Below the pieces are notes generated by a model that saw only the letters and a program-made list of their open reading frames with translations, was not told the origin of the DNA and searched no databases. A program made the translations under genes and the position numbers. Below, piece by piece: positions 10,201 through 20,781 of a stretch of 64,000 nt of DNA. How positions within the stretch are numbered: the first letter of the stretch is position 1; every line of letters starts with the position of its first letter. Origin of the DNA: Symbiodinium natans (taxonomy: Eukaryota; Sar; Dinophyceae; Suessiales; Symbiodiniaceae); assembly GCA_905221605.1 (NCBI GenBank), contig CAJNDS010000835.1, forward strand, positions 246,001-310,000, read 5' to 3'.

Positions 10201-13004
10201 AGGAAAGGAAGGCCAAGTTTAGCAAGTACGCGAAGGACAGGAGGGATGATCCAGGGATGGCTCGGGGCAATCGTGCAACTGGCCTAAATGCAACAAGAGA
10301 GGACGCTCTATATGGAGATGACACTCTAAAGCCAGACCCGAAACCCTAAACCCTCAGCCCGAAACCCTAAACCCCCAAAACGCTAGAAGGCAGCGCCCCT
10401 GGCCCGAAAATCTCCGGGGGGGCCATTCAGTGATTCAGTGGAAGGGGATCCACGAGGACGGCGTTCTTGACAAGAAGCAGGTGGTCGCCTACAGCAAGAA
10501 GGACAGGGGCCAACCCGAGCCTTGAAGCCAAAACCCCAGGCCTTCTGGGGGCAAACGCCGGAACGTGGTGGGGTTTATTCTGGAGTCGTGGATCTGCTTG
10601 TTCCGATACTTCCTGGGTTCTTTGACGCAGGAGTTCGGCTTTGCCCTCACGGAAGTGGCAGCGGGGAAGATCTTCAAGGTGGTGATTGCGCGCTCTGAAC
10701 TTTCAGTATGTCGTCTTCTCTGTGTTAAAGGATGTTTAAAGTCGAAAATCGTTGGAACGTTCTCCTTGCTCTACGGAGTACTGTATTATGAACTCTGAAA
10801 GGAGAGCTTCAAAACTTCGGCGTTGGACAGCTCGGTCCTGTCCCTTTGAGACCCCGCCTCTAGTTCCATATATCCAAAAGCGGTCCGAGACTGGTCAGCA
10901 AGGCAGGTGGCAAGAAAGAAGAACAGTAGAGGGAGCCCGGGAGTTGAGCACAGGATCTGCGAGGGCATCGTATCCAGACCCTTTCAACCCTCGACCCTTG
11001 CTGTGGTGGCTGGTCTGCTTGGCGGGTTTTTAAACACCGGAGCCCGAAGGCGACATATTAAGTGCTTCCCACCCCACAGTGTCATTGAGTGTAATTGAGT
11101 GTCAGCCTCGCCCCAAGATGCTATCGGTTGCAGGCTCTTCAAGTCACCAAAGGCGTGACGACGGCCGACTTCCAGAGGCTCCGGGAGCCTCGGCCGAATC
11201 TTGGGGGGGGCGGTTCGGGTTTCCGTCCCCCGAGAAGTGGGGGGGCTGTTGGTAGTATATTACAGTATATTGCAGTATATTGCAGTATATTGCAGTATAT
11301 TACAGTATATTACAGTATATTACAGTATATTACAGTATATTACAGTATATTACAGTATATTACAGTAGATTACAGTATATTACAGTATATTAGTATATTA
11401 CCGTATATTTCAAGGGCAAAGTGGCATGCATCATGTGACGCAAGTGCTCAGGACAGGCTGTAGAGATTTCAGAACACGGGCAACTGTACCGGAATGTTGC
11501 CGCGGCCAGGGAGCCTCAAGCGAGCGGCGGGCAATTGTAATCAGGCGAACAACTGTCCCAGAATGTTGCCTCATCCCAACTGTGCCGAAAAAGGTGGCTG
11601 TGCAAGCAATGCATGGAGTCTCAGGCCATGAACTCTCAGGCAGGCAACTGTAACCTAACCGTACCAGAATGTCTCCGTAACTGTACCGGAATGCTGCCTT
11701 GATAAGCAGGCCAAGGAGAGGCTCAGGTGGCAACGGTGCCGGAAATGTTTCTTTTTTCTTGCCAAGCAGCCAGGTCAGGCCTGACAAACAGAGCAAAGAG
11801 GCGGGCAACTGACACGTCTTTAACAAGCAGGGCAAGGAGGCTCAGGCGGGCAACTGCAGGCAGCTGCACCGGAGCTGTGCCTCAATACGCAGGGCAAGGA
11901 GGCTTATGACAAGGTGGGCAGCTGTGCCGAAAGGTTGCCTAACTTGCACGCCAGGGACGGTACCGGAATGCAAGTCCTTGCCATCTTGCAATCGGGATCT
12001 GGGGACCGGGTGGTATTGTTCAATAGGGCAATACTTTTTAGGGGTGTCGTGCGCGCGTGTTTTGTTTGGTTTTGAAGATTTGGAGCCTTCGAGAAGGTTT
12101 AGGGTTTGAGGTTTGGGGGTTAAGGGCTTAAGGTGCAGATTGGCATCCTCCGCGAGCAGAAGAAGGACCAGAGTCGAAAGAGAGTATTTCACCACGGAGA
12201 CCGCATAGGATGGCCCTTCCCCCACGACATGGTTTGAGGAGTATGAACTTTCAACTACAGGGTGTTGGGCTCTTGGCGGAACCCTCGAGGACCTGGTGCG
12301 GCGCCAGGCGCGCGAGGAGCGAGAAAAAGAGCTCGAGGCTTCGAAGGCGGGGTCTAGAGGTTTAGGGTGAAGGGTTTAAGGTTAGGGTTTAGGGCAACTC
12401 GCGTGCTTTATTTCCTCAGAAGTCGCAGGAGCTTTCCACCTGCACCTCAAGCCTAGTGGCCTCGCCAGGCAGAACTCAGAGAGAAGATTCAGCAGCTTTC
12501 CACTCAAGCTGATGCAGTGGAGGCATCTGTCAAGAAGGCCAGAACCCAATACATAGGCTTACATGCGTTTAGAAGGACTTACTCGTAGTTCGGTTTGGGG
12601 CGTGACTGTCTGTGAATTGAACAAGGTGTGCCTAGGAGCTTTGGCGTTCCCAGACCTTGTAAAGTCCCTACCGGCCCTACCGGAGGTGGAAGATGCCGTA
12701 GAGCAGCTGATCAAGGCGGGGCCTGGTTTTTGGAGGGCTTTTCTTGGGCATTGCTCTCCAGTGGAGGCGTCTGCTATCCCAGCAATCAGTCCAGGCTTCA
12801 GCCAACAATGCCGGTTTGTTTTCCCCAAGCCCTCCTCCGCACCTGGCTCTTCATTCCTTGCAAAAGATCCCTAGAGCAGGTCGATGGCGAGTTGCGGCTG
12901 GGAACCCCAGGGGCTCTCGAAGAGTATCCGGGCTTTAGGTGACAGGCTCCTCCCTCCTGCGCGGCCTAGAGCCACTTGAAGAGGAGAACCAAGTTGCCAT
13001 CATC
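4275..13004 (+). CDS. Coiled-coil protein with EF-hand-like segment, many micro-exons (partial)
   Basis: No long ORF exists, but short in-frame segments bounded by AG acceptors and GT/GC/GA donors all encode charged helix: 4275-4334, 4421-4483, 4811-4852, 5032-5082, 6122-6159, 6309-6353, 6510-6578, 7044-7076, 7388-7444, 7802-7864, 12133-12180, 12290-12346, 12490-12537, 12683-12714, 12976-13004. In the middle, three pieces join into a dinoflagellate-type EF-hand-like unit: 10185-10240 (EERKAKFSKYAKD), 10457-10501 (DGVLDKKQVVAYSKK) and 10631-10678 (EFGFALTEVAAGKIFK). These are followed by 11133-11183 (KGVTTADFQRLR). The loop keeps D-x-D-G-x-L but lacks the first Asp and the last Glu, so Ca2+ binding is doubtful. 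Exon joints are approximate, exons are surely missing, and more than one gene could be present. The likely role is structural or scaffold; the function is unknown. Confidence 0.5.
5108..5300 (+). repeat. CCCTAAA array with two GCGGGTGGCAAAA motifs
   Basis: About 20 CCCTAAA heptamers, interrupted at 5154-5166 and 5211-5223 by the same AGCTAAGCGGGTGGCAAAA segment. It lies in a presumed intron of the coiled-coil gene. Confidence 0.9.
5425..5725 (+). repeat. TTTAGGG and variant TTAGGGC array
   Basis: TTTAGGG copies at 5425-5455. Then at 5568-5715 there is a run of about 15 units of the variant heptamer TTAGGGC, ending in GGGTTTG repeats. Shift of the unit by one base class suggests replication slippage of an original telomere-type seed. 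Confidence 0.85.
7889..9190. other. Long intron-like stretch
   Basis: An open frame of 292 codons crosses 7889-8767 but is Cys/Val-rich without domain character. The only part resembling the exons around it is near 8160-8208 (PNAEWQAKEEATARTS), a plausible micro-exon. A short TTTAGGG pair lies near 8768-8783. Confidence 0.4.
9195..9301 (+). repeat. Degenerate TTTAGGG/TGTAGGG block
   Basis: Alternating GGGTTTAGGG and GGTGTAGGGGG units, a decayed telomere-type tract. Confidence 0.75.
11254..11412 (+). repeat. TATATTACAG decamer array
   Basis: About 15 copies of the 10-bp unit TATATTACAG (first copies TATATTGCAG), in a presumed intron. Its AT content contrasts sharply with its surroundings, and a ~10-bp period matches one helix turn. 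Confidence 0.95.
12355..12395 (+). repeat. Short TTTAGGG block
   Basis: Three to four degenerate TTTAGGG units between two exon candidates of the coiled-coil gene. Confidence 0.7.
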
Positions 13005-14281
13005 AAGATACCGCCGTACTTCACACTCTGTATCCAGTTTGAATTTGGGGGCAAGGTCTTGGGGCAGTTCCAAAGCTGTGGCGGGGGGGTGGAAGAGGGG
13101 GGGCTGTTTTGGGTGACGGTGCCCGTAACGTGCCCTGCGTTTACACCACTTTTCAGGTTCAGGGTTTACGTTTCTTGTTTGGGCGCATGGGGGCGGGCGG
13201 GTGCCGGGGGGGGGGGGGGATAAGAACGTCATTTGTGTTGCGTCCGTGCCCAAATCACTAGTATTTTGCAGCATTGTCGCCTCTTTGTACGACATACTGC
13301 ACAAGGATGTGGAGCAAGACATGTTGTCACAAGCATCCATGCCTTTGGCGACCTTCACTGCTTGCTCAAATTGTTCTTGATGTTTATCAAATGTTTCTTG
13401 ATGCAACTTTTTGATGTCTATCAAGACTTTCTTGATGTTTCACTCTCCAGCAAGGTGAGTTGCAAGAAGAGCCCTCAAGCGAAGCCTGCTAAGCAGGTCG
13501 TCCCAGCTGCACGACAAGTGCCTGGAGGCACGTCTCCCACCCCTGCCGCCCTTGCCGCCGAGCGTTGATCGCATAAGGTAGATAGCTTCGGGCATCTTGG
13601 TGTAGGTCTTCGGCCTCACCCTTATGCTGAGGCAGATGGGCCCCCAAACTATGCCGCTTTGAAGCTGGCGCTTGCAATGCCAATCCCTCAATCCGAAACT
13701 CTCCTCTGCAGTTGCTGTCCACAGCTTGCACATTTGTCCCGCATGAGGAGAAGTGCTGGGTGTGGGGGACCCTTCTAGCCCTTTCGCATTTCATAAGGGT
13801 TTTGGGAGGGGCAGAACCCATTAGGAGCTCAGGGTTGAGGGATGTTGCATTGCTCCGCCATGGTGGCCCGCGCTCCGGCGGCGCGGCAGACGCAGGGCTT
13901 GGCTGTCGGGGCGCTTTCTTGGGGGATGTTTAGGCTACGGAGTTCTCAAAGCTGCGAGGACTGATCAAGTGAGTGCTGAAGACCCCACATGTGGTGCGCG
14001 ATGCGCATGGGCTTGACCCTGTTGTAGCCAGGCTTTTGACAAAGCATGCCATAGACCTCTCCCCATGTTCGCAGTGAGAGGGCGTCACGGTGCTCACCGA
14101 GTCGCCGGATTTTTTCCCGGACGGTGCCAACTGCCGCATTCATGGCTTTTTCTGGGCTTTTTCTGGGCTTTTTCGTGTCGATGACAGAGCTCAAGCTTCG
14201 TGCGCATGTTGCATCACCGCATGCTGGTTCGATGAGCGAGTGGCCCATCCTTGACCGCCCTCCCCCTTTTCGCCAGACGCC
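13005..14281. other. Gap before the ZIP gene
   Basis: No supported gene. There is a G run near 13207-13219. Open frames on the minus strand at 13946-14725 are antisense to the ZIP ORF and not credible. Confidence 0.5.
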
Positions 14282-15373
14282 ATGGTGAGGCTTTCCACCT
14301 TCGTGGCCATTGCTGTGGCCCTGGGCTCTCTCGACCTTTGTGCCGCACACAGCCACGACGAGCACGGCGACCACGATGGTCACGGCGACCACGGCGACCA
14401 TGGCGATGACGACCATGGTGCAGTCACAGCTGTCTATGGAGGTGTCGGCGAGGCCATCGGCGCGTCGATCGTCACGATGCTGCCGACGTTGCTGGGCATC
14501 TTCATGGTGCTGGGCACCTGCTCCAAGAAGGCAGGCACGTTCAAAGAAGTCTTCGAGGTGCCGATCAAGAGTTTGGCCTCCGGCATCGTGCTCGGCACAA
14601 GCGCCTTCATCCTTCTGCCAGAGGCCTTGCATTACATCGGTGTTGGGGAGACAGAGAAGTCCGCCACAACAAAGTGGGGAATCGCCGTGATCTTCGGCTG
14701 GTTGTTCGGAGCAGTGGTTGACCACATCACTTCTCTGGTTTTCCCCGCAAAAGAGTCGGATGCAGTCTCGCCGGTGACGGCGGGCGATGCAGTGGAGGAT
14801 GGTACCGATCTGAAGGTGGAGCCATCAAGGAGGAACCGCTTGGCTGTGGCAGGGCCTATCCTGCTGGGCGATGCCTTGCACAACGTGACTGATGGTTTCG
14901 TGCTTGGCCTTGCTTTCAGGACATGTGACAGGAGCGTTGCATGGGGTCTTGTGGTCCCGTTGATCTTGCACGAGTTGCCACAGGAAATTGCAGACTTCAT
15001 CGTGTTGGTCACGGAAGCGAAGATGCACTGGGCCATCGCGGTGCTCTGCAACGTGCTGTCGGGTTGCACGGCCTTGATCGGTGCCGTAATTGGGTTTGAG
15101 GTTGACATGAGCAGTGGAACCAAAGGCTGGTTCTTGGCTGCCGGCGGTGGCACCTTCCTGTACATCGCGGTCACTGAGCTGGGACCTGCCGTTGCCCATC
15201 TCCATGAGCATGGCTCGGCCAGCCACAAGAAGCTCAGCGTCATGATGTCCTTGAAGAGGCTGGTGCCTTTCATCATCGGGGTGGCCATCATGACCTGGGT
15301 GTACCAGGGCCACGAGCATGCGACATGCTCAGCTGACGGGCAGCTGTCAGACGACCACGGCCACGCGCACTGA
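14282..15373 (+). CDS. ZIP-family divalent metal transporter
   Basis: Intronless 363-residue protein of the ZIP (SLC39) family, which moves Zn2+ or other divalent metals into the cytoplasm. In order: signal peptide ~1-22 ending at CAA; a His/Asp-rich extracellular stretch 23-46 (repeated HGDHGD), a likely metal-collecting arm; TM helices from ~60, ~95 and ~132; an acidic loop ~155-185. The TM4 motif HNVTDG at 200-205 and the TM5 motif HELPQE at 230-235 hold the binuclear metal site. Further TM helices follow at ~250-272, ~283-300 and ~326-342, with a short His-rich tail. HELPQE differs from the HExPHE of animal LIV-1 members by His-to-Gln. The length is normal and the ATG at 14282 gives a good signal peptide. 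Metal preference cannot be read from sequence. No neighbour is obviously linked. Confidence 0.92.
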   Translation: MVRLSTFVAIAVALGSLDLCAAHSHDEHGDHDGHGDHGDHGDDDHGAVTAVYGGVGEAIGASIVTMLPTLLGIFMVLGTCSKKAGTFKEVFEVPIKSLASGIVLGTSAFILLPEALHYIGVGETEKSATTKWGIAVIFGWLFGAVVDHITSLVFPAKESDAVSPVTAGDAVEDGTDLKVEPSRRNRLAVAGPILLGDALHNVTDGFVLGLAFRTCDRSVAWGLVVPLILHELPQEIADFIVLVTEAKMHWAIAVLCNVLSGCTALIGAVIGFEVDMSSGTKGWFLAAGGGTFLYIAVTELGPAVAHLHEHGSASHKKLSVMMSLKRLVPFIIGVAIMTWVYQGHEHATCSADGQLSDDHGHAH

Positions 15374-15815
15374 GCTCACTGAGCTCCTTCTAGAGTAGCA
15401 GACGCCGACGTGCATGCTGCTTCGTAGTTTTGTCTTGACTCTTGCCGGTTGCATCCCCAAAAGGGGAAGCACCCCAACCTTGTTTAATAGTAAGACCTCC
15501 TCGATCGGATCCCCAGTGGATTCTTCATGTTGCAAGTGTTGTACGAGCAGCGCTTGTGTGTGTGTGTGACGCAAGCTTACCTTTGTGGGATCGGGCCGGG
15601 GTTTCTTCGTGCAACCCTGGGTCCTAAAAGGATACCCGTGCACCATGAGGGGTGGTGAATCCATTTTCCGTTTTGAGTGTGCACCATGGTACACCATGGT
15701 TGCCTTATGACCACAGCCTTGTGCTAGACTTATTTCGAAGCCGCAGTCTGCCGACTTGGTGACAACGAAGGAACACCTGTTCTCGCGGCACCAAATCTGC
15801 GGTGGTAGAATGACG
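15374..15815. other. 3' flank of the ZIP gene
   Basis: No gene seen. A small imperfect palindrome with two GTACACCATGGT-like copies lies around 15680-15705. Confidence 0.5.
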
Positions 15816-15985
15816 CCCTCCTCTCCCACCTCTCCCACCCCTCTCCCACCCCTCCCTCACCACTCTCCCACCCCTCTCCCATCTCTCACCCCTCTCCCAC
15901 CCCTCTCCCACTCCTCACCACTCTCCCACCCCCCTCCCACGCCTTTCCCACCCCAATCTCTCCTACCTCCCCCCACTGAATGGAA
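15816..15985 (+). repeat. (CTCCCACC)n pyrimidine-rich repeat
   Basis: About 18 imperfect copies of CTCTCCCACCC on a pure C/T/A strand. Confidence 0.9.
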
Positions 15986-16211
15986 ATGGGGTGTGGAGGG
16001 GGATGTGGGTGGTTTGTCATAACCCACCAGAATGCTTTGATGGGTCATTTTCCTGGTGGCCATGCGTAAACATCTCTTCCGCGGAGGCTTCCTTGCCTTG
16101 TGCGATCCCTCGAATCGGCTCGAGATTCCCTCTAAACCTCCGACCCCAGCTGCGAGATTTAGCACCCAGCCACAACAGCCTCTAAAAACCCATTTAAGAA
16201 CACTTGCTGCC

Positions 16212-18583
16212 ATGGCGACCGCCCGGCAAATCGAGCTCAACCGCTGGCTCACACAGTCGACGGCGCCGGAGATCCTGCAGGCCCCCGCCCTTCTTGTGTG
16301 GTATGGCACGACTTTCAGATCTTTCAGGGTTTCTGGGGTGGAAGTTGGAGTGCAGCAAAGTTGAAGGGCATCCTGAATAGGCTGCCTTGGACGGTTTTTG
16401 ATCGAAGGTGGTCCAGGACAACCTTTCAGAGTTTAACCTCGCGCCTTGCCTGGCCTGGATGGGGGAATCGCTCTACATTTCCAATGTGCCACACAATGCG
16501 CCGCTGTGGTGCTAGGATTCTGGCCGTGCTCCCCTTGACGGGTTTGCAACGCGGAGAACAACCAAACCCCCACAGACTGGGAGTATCCCCCCCCCCACAA
16601 ACCCCCACAAAAAAGTCCAAAATGAGGTGAACTGCACCACCGCGCTGCAACGCTACGCCAAAGCGCAGGGCTCGGGCCTGGGCCTCTCGGCTTTCCAAGC
16701 CACCATCATTCCCCCGACGCTTCTGAAACGGTAAAACGTCTTGATGGCCGTCTTGGAGTTGCGCGGTGCACCTGGCGATTCCTCTTTCTGACGCAAGGTT
16801 TAGACATGTTGCCAGAACTTGTGTTGTCAGCCCCAAAACCCCAAACCTAGAGAGCCCTCATTCCAAGCCGAGAGGCCGGCCTGTGAGGACAAAAGCTGGT
16901 CCCAGGCCCGCAGAGGCAAATGGGAGAGACCGCTGTGTCTGCTTCGGGTGTTGTGTTACGGGGGCGGATGGAGGAGTTGGACGGCCAAGAAGGGAGCATG
17001 CGGTTTGCAAACTTTGAGCCCCAACCTTCACGTGACCTGGACCGTCCCACACCCTGCACCACTGCGTACTATAGGGGTCGGAGTAGTTACTACTGGTTTC
17101 CCCTTACGGTCCCTTTCTAAATATACTGTAGTAACCCCCCCAAAATCCTATTCTAATTATTCAGGCCTCTTTATGGGTCCGAGTCAGGTCCTGGAAAGAC
17201 TCTTGCAGCGGGCGGCAGAGCTGGTGGAGGCGGCCGGAGACCAGGCACCCTACTCGGATTCAGGTCGCAATAGGACCGATTTCTGGCCTTCATACTGTGC
17301 CCCAACATCAAGGGGCGTAGGGCCACGATAATGTGTCATATGGGGCCTAGGTAGGGCCTGAGGTTTAGGGGTTGCAGCCTTTTCTGGGCTTGACAGTTCG
17401 CCGTCGTTCGCTGCCCGCCTTCCGGCTGGCAAGTCCTGCTACTTTCTGAGGGTTTAGGGTTTAGGGTTTTGGGTTTGACGTAAGGAGTCTGGGTTCAAGT
17501 AACTTGGGGTTTAGGGTGTAGGGTTTAGGGTTTGACGTAAAGGATTCTAGGTTTAAAAAAAGGTCAAGGATTTCGGTCGGATTTGCCCCAGGTTCCACCG
17601 CAGAATCTGGCGAATGCGCTGTGGGCCACTTGTTTGCCACAGCTTCGGGTCTTGCTTTGTCAGCTAGGTAGATGCGGGTTTTCCCATGCTTGTATGTCGT
17701 GCATGCAGCTGCTCTGCCCTCCGGATGTCCTCATCACAGGTAGTACGAAAATCTGCAGTTTAAAGGCTGACTTGTTGGAGATTGACTTCAAATCTGCAGT
17801 TTTGTATATCCAGAACCCTTGCGGAGCAACGAAATGTGCATTGCGAGCAAAGTGCTGCTGCACACCAGCAGTCAAAAGCTGGGATCGTTCCTATGCTCAC
17901 GGTAAGTGTGCCGAACCTTCGAATTTCATAAGCCCACCAGTTTCCATGTGCAAAACTTAAGCGCATGTGGCCCCTATGCCTTCTTCTAAAAGCCTTAACC
18001 CGAGGGTCATGGTCTCCGAAGCACCAAATGATTTTGGGCAACCCTCCTAAAATGATGTACGCTTTCACTATCTGATGGGGGGGTAGGGTCCGTATCTCAG
18101 GAGCTTGGAGAAAAATGGAAAAACGCGAAGCAGACCCTAAACCCAAAACGCAGAACCCTCAGCAGTGTGGCTGGTTTGCTTGGTGGGTGGCAAAACAAAC
18201 CCTCAGCCCTAAAACCAAAACCTTCTGCCCTAAACCCTTTCCTGGCACAACACCTTCAAACCCTGCCTGCGGGTCGGCCAGCTATGCGGGAGTGAAAAAA
18301 CCCCAAAACATTTGAAAAAAAGAGCTCTCCGCACAAACCCTTGAAACGCTCATCCAAAGAACGCCCTAAAACCCTCAGCAAAAACATCCAAAACCCTCAG
18401 CCCTAACCCCCTAAAACCCTCAGCTCTAAACCATCCTAAACCCTAAAGCCCTCAACCCCCCCCCCGAAAAAGGCCTCAACTCATGAGTTTCAGCCCAGGC
18501 CGCCGAGCGGCTGGCCTCGCCCGGGGCCGCCCAGGTGACCATGGCTTGCCGCGCGCGCCAGGCCGGAGCCGAAGCTGTAGGGT

Positions 18584-18628
<45 letters not shown>

Positions 18629-18998
18629 GTATATATAGTAAGACAGGTTTAGGGTTTAGGGTTTAGGGTTTAGGGTTTAGGGTTTAGGGTTTAGGGTTTC
18701 CATTCTTCTGCACGGCCACTTCTCGAGCCCCTTTCTGGGCTTACTAATTCTGAGGCGGCCTCGAAAACTTAGGGCACCCCAAAAAGAGAGGACCATCATC
18801 TGGAGAACTGACCACATGTCTATCCTTATGTCCTTCTGTTTTTTTTATGTGAGTTTTCTGTTCGATCGGGTTTAGGGTTTGGGGACTTTGGGGGTATGAG
18901 AGACTCGGAGGTCATGAGCAACAAGAAGCGCCTCTGGGCCTTCAGCGGCCAGCACTTGGCCTCTCGTCCTTCTTTGCCTGGGTGTTTCAACCATTTTT

Positions 18999-19052
<54 letters not shown>

Positions 19053-20746
19053 GGAGGGGGAGGAGGGGGAGGGTCGTATTTGCAGTGTAGCTCCGACAAG
19101 AATCGCAACGTAAGAACGACAGCAAGTAGTTGGCAGAGAACCCGACGCACAAGAAGGGCGCCGCGGGCATGGGTGTAGTTCACAGGAGCTGCCCCGTCCT
19201 CTCGGAGTGGCCCCAGGCGAATATCGCCTGGGCCATCGCGAAGCTTCTCGCGGGCGGTGCCTCGTGCTGTTGAGACCCTAAACCCTAAAAAGCCCTATAC
19301 AGCTCTACAAACCCTAGAAACCCGAGAAACCCTTCTTGAATCCTGTAAACCCTATGAACCCCATAAAGCCTGCCCAACACCCTGCCAGCGTGGCTTGGCT
19401 GCTTGGCCGGTGGCAAGAGAAAAGGCCCCCCCCCCCCCCCCAAATTCAACCGTGTGGGCAAGCCTTTTCCTCAAAGAGATGCGGTGAAGTCGGAGGCCCC
19501 ACCCTGAGGTTTAGGGTTTAGGGCCTGTAGGGTGTAGGGTTCGGGGTTTAGAACTCCACCCCTTCTGTCCAAGTCCGAAGCCCCAAATGCCTCGGGGCCG
19601 ACTCTTGTTTTGCTCGCGTAGGAACTGGCAAGGCTTGTGCTGGGATTTGCTTTATTTTGCGCAGCACAGGTGTTATTCTTCACTTTTTATTGAGGTTCTG
19701 CGGCTCGGCTGCTCAAAGAAGCGGGCGCTACTTCAGCAGAGGCTGGCGGTCATTTTTCTTGTCACCTCACACCATGGTCACGCGACGGGCCCGTACCGCA
19801 CGTTTTCGCCTTGTGGGGCCAGAATCGCCCACCCCTGTCCTCTCCTTGCGAGCCGCACGAGGAGGGTGGAGCCTTCAAAAGCCACACCAGGAGTTCTCGA
19901 AACCCGGAACGTGGCTCTCCATCGCCACTCTCTTGAGTAGTCACTCAAGCCGCCCGGGGCCACGTTTCGCCAGGATTTTCTGAAGCCCATCTGTGCAGCA
20001 CTGGCAGCTCGTGTCGGAGATCTGAATGCCCAGGCACCTCGCGGGAGCATTTTTGGGATTATTTTCTGAGCCTCGAAAAAGGGTGCGTTGGCTCACAAGC
20101 TCCGAAAGCCCCAAGCTCCAGCAGTCGAGTTGTGAGGTTTTACAGTGGCTTCTTGGGTGGGCCCCTATGACGTCGGCTTCGGAGTGGTGTTGGCTAAACT
20201 CTTCGAACTTCCCCTGACAGGAACTCTCCATGGCGGCCTGGGCGCTGGCCACTGCCGGGCACGACAACCCGCTGGCTGCCCAAGTGGTGGAGTCTCTGGC
20301 CAAGGTGGGAATGATTCAGTTGAAGCTTACAGACGTGCCTAGAGGCCTAGACAACTTCGAAGGCCTTCAACCCTAACACCCCACCCCAAAACCCTGAACC
20401 GCTCACCTCTTCAAGTGTGGGAGGTCGGGTCTCTAGCTCTCCCTCTCCCTCTCTCCCTCTCCATCTCTCCCTCTCCATCTCTCTGTCTCCCTCTTCCTCT
20501 CTCTCTCTCCCTCTCTCCCTCTCTCCCTCTCTCCCTCTCCATCTCTCCATCTCTCTGTCTCCCTCTCACTCTCCCTCTCCCTCTCCCTCTCCCTCTCCCT
20601 CTCCCTCTCCCTCTCCCTCTCCCTCTCCCTCTGATTCCATGTCTCTGTCTCTCTCTCTCTCTCGCTCTCTGTCTCTGTCTCTGTCTCTGCCTCTGCCTCT
20701 GCCTCTGTCTCTGCCTCTGCCTCTGCCTCTGTCTCTGTCTCTGTCT

Positions 20747-20781
<35 letters not shown>

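Noticed and set aside
9623-10324. 233-codon minus-strand ORF
   Set aside because: Low-complexity and antisense to EF-hand-like exons.
13946-15319. Minus-strand ORFs of 160-260 codons
   Set aside because: Antisense shadows of the ZIP gene, whose + strand frame has full motifs.
15816-15985. CRISPR-like regular repeat
   Set aside because: Units are contiguous with no unique spacers; a simple tandem repeat.
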